A DNA stretch of 36,153 nucleotides from Bacteroidota bacterium (lineage in GTDB: Bacteria; Bacteroidota; Bacteroidia; Chitinophagales; Chitinophagaceae): NCBI GenBank assembly GCA_029555415.1, contig JAKPSI010000015.1, forward strand, positions 1 to 36,153, read 5' to 3'. The notes beneath the pieces are model-generated. The model made no database searches, had not been told where the DNA came from, and was given only the letters and a program-made list of their open reading frames with translations. The translations under genes and the position numbers were made by a program. This document shows, one piece after another, positions 31,672 through 36,153 of this stretch (position 1 is its first letter; each line of letters begins with the position of its first letter).

Positions 31672-34570
31672 CGTTCTTGCCGCTGAAACTGATCAGAAAA
31701 TCGAACAAATTCATCTCTGAAGGAATGCCCAGTTTCTTTCGTAACCGGTAGCGACTGATCTCCACACCGCGCACCGAGATGTTCATCAGCTGCGCGATCT
31801 CTTTGGTGGAAAGATTCATGCGCAGGTATGCACAAAGCTTGAGTTCGTTCGGTGTAATGGTCGGATGACTCTCCTTGAGCGCCACCACAAAGTCGCTGTG
31901 CACTTTATCAAAGTGCTGTGCGAAATGTTCCCAATCCTTATCCATTTTATCATCTTCGCCCAGCACCTTGATCATCTTCTTCATTTCATTCACCGCCTTT
32001 TCATTGTCCATCACTTTCATGATATGGTTCAGGTCACCCTTGATCTTCGTGATCAGCTCACCCTTCTGAACCAGGTGCATCGCGGATGTGGCCAGTTCTG
32101 AGTTCTTGAAATCGATCTCCGCCTGCAATTTTTCATTCCGTAATGCCACCAGTTCATTTTCCGCTTTATTGATCTCCAGCTGGTGCAGGTACTGCAGCCT
32201 CCGTTGCTCTTCTTCATAACGGGCCTGTTGCATGATGAATTTCTTACGCTGCCATTTGTACAGATAATATACCGCCACTACGATCAGTAACAGATAAGCC
32301 CCGTACGCCCATGTCGTCTGGTACCAGGGTGGAAGGATGCGGAAAGCATAACCCGATGGAGCCGATTCATTACCGAGGTTATTCCTCACTTTCACTTCGA
32401 ACGTATAAGCGCCGGCGGGCAGATTGGTGTATTCTTTTTCCGTTTTGCCTGACCAGGCCGACCAGCTTTCATCGAATCCTTTCAGCCGGAAACTGTATTC
32501 CAGTCCGGATTGCTGCCCGAACAGCGGCGACGCATAATCAAAGTGGATCGTTCCCCAGTTGTTGGCGATGCCGGGGATCTGGTTGCGTGACTGCGACTGC
32601 TTCTCATCCACTTCTGAAAAGTATCCGCCGAACAACAGACTGTCCTTCTTGTTCACGATCTTCACCGAACGGATCTGTACGGTCAGTACCGGGATATTCT
32701 GTTTGTATTTTTCATAATTGATATGGAAGAAACCCCTTTCACCGCTGATGAAGATGTTCTTTTCATTCACAGGATATACGAATTCAAATCCGCTCAGCAG
32801 TTTGTTATTCAGCTCGGGCATGTAAATGATGCTCGTGTCCTTCGTTCCCATGTCCACCACACCCAGGCTCTTTTCATGAATGAACCATATATTTCCTTCG
32901 GTATCTTCTTTGAGGTAACGCAGACTCTGGTCGCCCAATAGTTTTGTATAAAAGGCGGAAGGCGCAAAGAGGTCCTTAACCGGATCATACCCATACACGC
33001 CTTTCTCCGTTGCCACCACCAGTTCATTGCGCACTTTATACACGTGGTTATTCAGTGTGGAGGGAAGCCCGTTCGTGACCGTATACAATTTCGTTTCCCA
33101 GTTACCTGCAGTATTCTTAGTGACCTTGTATACACCATGATAAGGGTGGGAGACCCAGATATTCTCCTGTTTATCCAGCACAACAAAGCGGGAGGATTCA
33201 TCAAAGCCCTGTACTTTTTCACCCATCATGAAACTTTTGCCATTGCTGTTGAAGAAACGTAAGCCTTTATAATTTCCCGCGACCATTTGAGCGGTAGGGA
33301 AAACGGATGACATCGGGGTGAAATTCCAGAAGCCACCTTCGTTCTGTGAAATGGAAGTGGCCACGTTATTCGAAATGCTGAAAGCACCTTCATGATGGCC
33401 CAGCAGCAGCGTTCCATTGATCTCTGACAATCCCCAGGTCTGCCCGGAAGTATTGTTCACCTGCATGAAATTGCCTTTGCTGAAACTCAGGTCCTCTGTG
33501 ACTTGAAGCGGAACATGATACAGCCCTCCTGAAGTACCGGCATACAATTCATTCTGATGGATGAGGGCTGCATAGCCTGATCCGTCCTGCCCGTACGGTG
33601 TAATCCGTTTGATGGCACTGTTGTACGCGATGAAATCGATACCATTATCCAGCCCCAGCCAGAGATTACTCTGACGATCGAGGAAAATGCTCAGGATATT
33701 ATTGTTCTGCAGTCCTTCGGTCCTGGAGAATTGCTGGATGAGTTGTCCTTTCAGGTCAACGATGAATACACCGGCATTATTGGTGGCCAGCGCGATCCGG
33801 TCCTTCTGAATGGATGACGCGGCATATATACGTTGCTGTTGTATCTCATTCAGTAACGGGGAACTGATCTTGCTGAAACCTGCTGCGCTGAGCTGGTAAA
33901 TACCATTCTTCAGGGTAGTGACCACGATGCTGTCACCTGCAACAGGAAGGAGGGCCGTGACCGGGTCATTGGTGGGCAGGCCGTTCGGAACGGGGATGGG
34001 TGCCCATACATTATTATTATACTCCAGCAGCCCGTTCTTATAGTCGTGCGCGTAGAGCCTGTTCTTGCAAATGCCCATATACGACCATTCCGAAAATGCA
34101 CCGTAAACGGAAACAGTTTCATTGGTGATCTTGAAGATCTTGTTAGGGGTTCGGAAGAAGATATCGTTCCGGAAGGAAATGATATCCCAGACATCACCAA
34201 AGGACCTGTCCTTGGCCGGGATCAGATTGGTCAGTGAATGGAAGATGAGTTTACCATTGGTACCAGGACTGAAGTAACCGAATTCATCCTGTCCCCCGGC
34301 ATAGATCCGATGATCTTTCCCGATCTCAACTGAGCGGACAATGGTCTTGTTGGGCAGAGGATAGAGGTTCCAGAACCGGCCATCGTAACTGAGAAGGCCT
34401 TCATTATTAGCAATGTAGATGATCCCGTTCTGATCCTGCCGGATATCCCAGCTTTGGAGGCCGGCGCCATAGGCCTGTTTGGGAAAATTGATCACGTCGG
34501 GAAGGCCGATCGTGTTCTGTGCAACCAGGCATCCCGGGATCAGGATCAGCAGGAAGATCAGTTTACGCAT
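31667..34570 (-). CDS. Propeller/triple-Tyr/LuxR one-component membrane regulator (SusC-locus type)
   Basis: 967 residues. The signal peptide (MRKLIFLLILIPGCLVAQ) is followed by a large exported sensor of two-component-regulator propeller repeats (QDQNGIIYIANNEGLLSYDG, LDRQSNLWLGLDNGIDFI, EDTEGNIWFIHEKSLGVV), then a Y_Y_Y domain (LEYSFRLKGFDESWSAW... LPAGAYTFEVKVRN) and one membrane helix (TWAYGAYLLLIVVAVYYLYKW, about 745-765). The cytoplasmic part has a coiled coil (about 770-840) and a C-terminal LuxR-type HTH (ITPNELKLCAYLRMNLSTKEIAQLMNISVRGVEISRYRLRKKL). There is no kinase or receiver domain, so it is a single-protein sensor and activator. It is divergent from susC, as is normal for regulators of SusC/SusD loci. 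Confidence 0.92.
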   Translation of the reverse strand: MRKLIFLLILIPGCLVAQNTIGLPDVINFPKQAYGAGLQSWDIRQDQNGIIYIANNEGLLSYDGRFWNLYPLPNKTIVRSVEIGKDHRIYAGGQDEFGYFSPGTNGKLIFHSLTNLIPAKDRSFGDVWDIISFRNDIFFRTPNKIFKITNETVSVYGAFSEWSYMGICKNRLYAHDYKNGLLEYNNNVWAPIPVPNGLPTNDPVTALLPVAGDSIVVTTLKNGIYQLSAAGFSKISSPLLNEIQQQRIYAASSIQKDRIALATNNAGVFIVDLKGQLIQQFSRTEGLQNNNILSIFLDRQSNLWLGLDNGIDFIAYNSAIKRITPYGQDGSGYAALIHQNELYAGTSGGLYHVPLQVTEDLSFSKGNFMQVNNTSGQTWGLSEINGTLLLGHHEGAFSISNNVATSISQNEGGFWNFTPMSSVFPTAQMVAGNYKGLRFFNSNGKSFMMGEKVQGFDESSRFVVLDKQENIWVSHPYHGVYKVTKNTAGNWETKLYTVTNGLPSTLNNHVYKVRNELVVATEKGVYGYDPVKDLFAPSAFYTKLLGDQSLRYLKEDTEGNIWFIHEKSLGVVDMGTKDTSIIYMPELNNKLLSGFEFVYPVNEKNIFISGERGFFHINYEKYKQNIPVLTVQIRSVKIVNKKDSLLFGGYFSEVDEKQSQSRNQIPGIANNWGTIHFDYASPLFGQQSGLEYSFRLKGFDESWSAWSGKTEKEYTNLPAGAYTFEVKVRNNLGNESAPSGYAFRILPPWYQTTWAYGAYLLLIVVAVYYLYKWQRKKFIMQQARYEEEQRRLQYLHQLEINKAENELVALRNEKLQAEIDFKNSELATSAMHLVQKGELITKIKGDLNHIMKVMDNEKAVNEMKKMIKVLGEDDKMDKDWEHFAQHFDKVHSDFVVALKESHPTITPNELKLCAYLRMNLSTKEIAQLMNISVRGVEISRYRLRKKLGIPSEMNLFDFLISFSGKNE

Positions 34571-34612
34571 AGCGGAGCATCGTTTAGCGATGTGAAAGTA
34601 GTGTTTATTCTG

Positions 34613-34675
34613 TGATGTAGTAATGATGTAGTCTAATTAGCCTATAAACCAATATTTTATATTTCCTGATGTAGT
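34613..34675 (+). promoter_or_regulatory. Three direct TGATGTAGT repeats between regulator and susC
   Basis: TGATGTAGT occurs at 34613-34621, 34624-34632 and 34667-34675. The starts are 11 and 43 bases apart, close to one and four helical turns, so all copies face the same side of DNA. They lie in the 198-bp divergent gap and are a natural binding site for the LuxR-type HTH of the neighbouring regulator. I found no full TTTG/TAnnTTTG promoter for susC here, which suits a gene that needs an activator. Confidence 0.6.
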
Positions 34676-34768
34676 GTTGTTGTGGTAGTTTATTTCATAG
34701 GGGCGTAGAGTGGGGTTACCTTGGCGGGGCTAATTTTTCACTAACAGATTCGCTAAAATTAATGCTGT

Positions 34769-36153
34769 ATGAAACTAAAACTCGCATTGCTATGTCTCAG
34801 CGTGCTTGCAGGAGGCTTCCTTTTGCAGGTTATGGGACAAAATCTCCCGATCTCCGGCAGGCTGGCTAATAAGTCTACCGGCGAACCCCTCTCAGGGGCA
34901 AACATTTCAGTAAAGGGTGGAACCCTTAATACTGTTTCCGATGCAAAAGGCAATTTCACGATCAATGTTCCCAAGGGTACCGTGCTGCTGATCAGCTACG
35001 CCGGTATGAAAACTGTGGAATACACCGTGGTAAGCGCCGATGCAGTCATCGCTATTCAAATGGAAGAAAGCGCCGCCTCCACCGGTGGTGAAGTGATCGT
35101 GGTCGGGTATGGTACCCAGAAAGTGACCAAGGTCTCGGGTGCGATCTCCACCATCAAAAGCGGTGATATTGAAAAACTCCGCCCCGTTCGTACGGAAGAA
35201 GCCCTGCAGGGCCGTGCTTCCGGTGTGAGCGTGATCCAGGGTGGTACACCCGGTTCCAAACCCACTGTACTGATCCGTGGTATCCCTTCCTTCTCCGGTA
35301 CAGATCCGGTAGTGATCATCGATGGTATTCCGCAAACGCTGACCGACCTTAACTCGATCAACGCGGCTGATATCGAATCGATCAACGTATTGAAGGATGC
35401 TGCCACCACTGCTATATATGGTGTGAAAGGTGGTAATGGTGTGATCGTTGTGACCACACGTTCAGGCCGTAAGAACCAGAAAGCGGAGATCAGCATCAGC
35501 AGTAACTATGGTGTACAGGAAGTGATGAATACGATCGGCGTGCTGAATGCTTCTGAATACGGTGCCATGATCAATGAAGGAAGTACCGTATCCGGCGGAC
35601 CGGTCATTTTCCCCGACCTGACCGTTCTGGGTGTGGGTACCAACTGGCAGAATGAGATCTTCAAAAGAGCTGCGATGCAGTCGCACAATATCTCTGCACG
35701 CGGCGGTTCCGATAAAATGACCTATTTCCTGGCCGGTGGTTACCTGAGCCAGGGCGGTATCGTAGGTGGCAATGACAAATCATTGTTCAACCGCGCCAAC
35801 TTCACCGCGAACCTGAACTTCGACCTGAGCCCCAAACTGAAATTCATCGTCAACACCTCCGCGGTACGCCTCGATGGTAAGGGCATTCAGGAGAATTCTT
35901 TCAACAGTATCATCGGCAGCGCCCTGAACTACGATCCTACGGTATCCGTTCTCAATACGGTTCCCAATACAGTGGGTAAATATGGTTTCAGTAACCTGTT
36001 GCTGTCTGAGATATTCAACCCGCTGACCAAACTCGACAATACCTATAATAAGAACGCGGGCACGAAGCTCTATGGTAAATTCGAGTTCCAGTATGATGTG
36101 ATCAAGAACCTCAAACTGACCACCCGTTTCGGTTACACCAAATATGACGGTAA
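34769..36153 (+). CDS. SusC/RagA-family TonB-linked outer-membrane receptor, N-terminal part
   Basis: The first 461 codons of a gene that runs off the window (full length is normally about 1000 residues). A signal peptide (MKLKLALLCLSVLAGGFLLQVMGQ) leads to a carboxypeptidase-regulatory-like domain (ISGRLANKSTGEPLSGANISVKGG... LISYAGMKT, about residues 28-105). A SusC-typical link (GGEVIVVGYGTQKVTKVSGAIS) and the TonB plug follow (RPVRTEEALQGRASGVSVIQGG, PTVLIRGIPSFSGTDPVVIIDG, INVLKDAATTAIYGVKGGNGVIVVTT, up to about 235). The barrel then begins. SusC imports glycans or peptides with a SusD lipoprotein, likely encoded past the window. The divergent regulator probably controls it through the TGATGTAGT repeats. 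The ATG at 34769 gives the signal peptide. Confidence 0.95.
   Translation, partial: MKLKLALLCLSVLAGGFLLQVMGQNLPISGRLANKSTGEPLSGANISVKGGTLNTVSDAKGNFTINVPKGTVLLISYAGMKTVEYTVVSADAVIAIQMEESAASTGGEVIVVGYGTQKVTKVSGAISTIKSGDIEKLRPVRTEEALQGRASGVSVIQGGTPGSKPTVLIRGIPSFSGTDPVVIIDGIPQTLTDLNSINAADIESINVLKDAATTAIYGVKGGNGVIVVTTRSGRKNQKAEISISSNYGVQEVMNTIGVLNASEYGAMINEGSTVSGGPVIFPDLTVLGVGTNWQNEIFKRAAMQSHNISARGGSDKMTYFLAGGYLSQGGIVGGNDKSLFNRANFTANLNFDLSPKLKFIVNTSAVRLDGKGIQENSFNSIIGSALNYDPTVSVLNTVPNTVGKYGFSNLLLSEIFNPLTKLDNTYNKNAGTKLYGKFEFQYDVIKNLKLTTRFGYTKYDG

Noticed and set aside
34571-34768. Full promoter of susC
   Set aside because: TATATTTC and TAATTTTT are near the -7 pattern but neither matches it with a TTTG at the right spacing.

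Overview
The window looks like a piece of a Bacteroidota chromosome, most likely a Chitinophagaceae-type member of the Chitinophagales. Four things point there: a SusC/RagA-type TonB-linked receptor beside a large one-component propeller/triple-Tyr/LuxR regulator; a DUF5686 protein with a carboxypeptidase-regulatory-like domain; futalosine-route menaquinone synthesis (MqnE); and promoter-like sequences of the Bacteroidota type (TTTG, then TAnnTTTG). The species is not determined. Almost the whole window is densely coded housekeeping and accessory chromosome. I see no phage, plasmid or CRISPR.

Layout. 1-2.3 kb: 3' end of L-serine dehydratase, a hairpin element, an N-acetylmuramoyl-alanine amidase-like protein and mqnE. 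2.3-4.8 kb: NHS-type nucleoside transporter, a frameshifted GxxExxY PD-(D/E)XK gene inside 53-bp inverted repeats, and trxA. 5-10 kb: dnaE and a YVTN/YncE-like propeller. 10.3-16.7 kb: NlpC/P60 lipoprotein, polysaccharide flippase, M1 metallopeptidase, peptide-binding lipoprotein and a secreted unknown. 16.8-22.4 kb: lipoprotein MsrA divergent from a lipoprotein with a PPC (DUF296) domain, a SulP transporter, a MutS2-like ATPase without Smr, and a CBS protein. 22.5-25.8 kb: LacI-family regulator, tRNA-Ser(TGA), GNAT acetyltransferase and an exported Gfo/Idh/MocA oxidoreductase. 25.85-28.9 kb: a GntR/ABC operon (ATPase, permease, a 71-residue chimeric ORF, YtrA-type GntR, an envelope protein) with a visible promoter and operator. 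28.9-36.15 kb: DUF5686 protein, the propeller/LuxR regulator, and the start of susC, which runs off the window.

Three signals deserve most attention. (1) A 226-bp tandem duplication across the permease/GntR junction has made an intact in-frame ORF that joins the first half of the GntR winged helix to the last membrane helix of the permease. (2) The GxxExxY gene is bounded by long inverted repeats whose CACATAGGCA word also occurs in a separate hairpin at 255-352, suggesting a nuclease-associated palindromic repeat family. (3) Degenerate tandem arrays with a strict period of 7 bp occur at four loci, twice as the same ordered pair (AGCTGCA array then GACTANN array); one pair lies inside a coding region.
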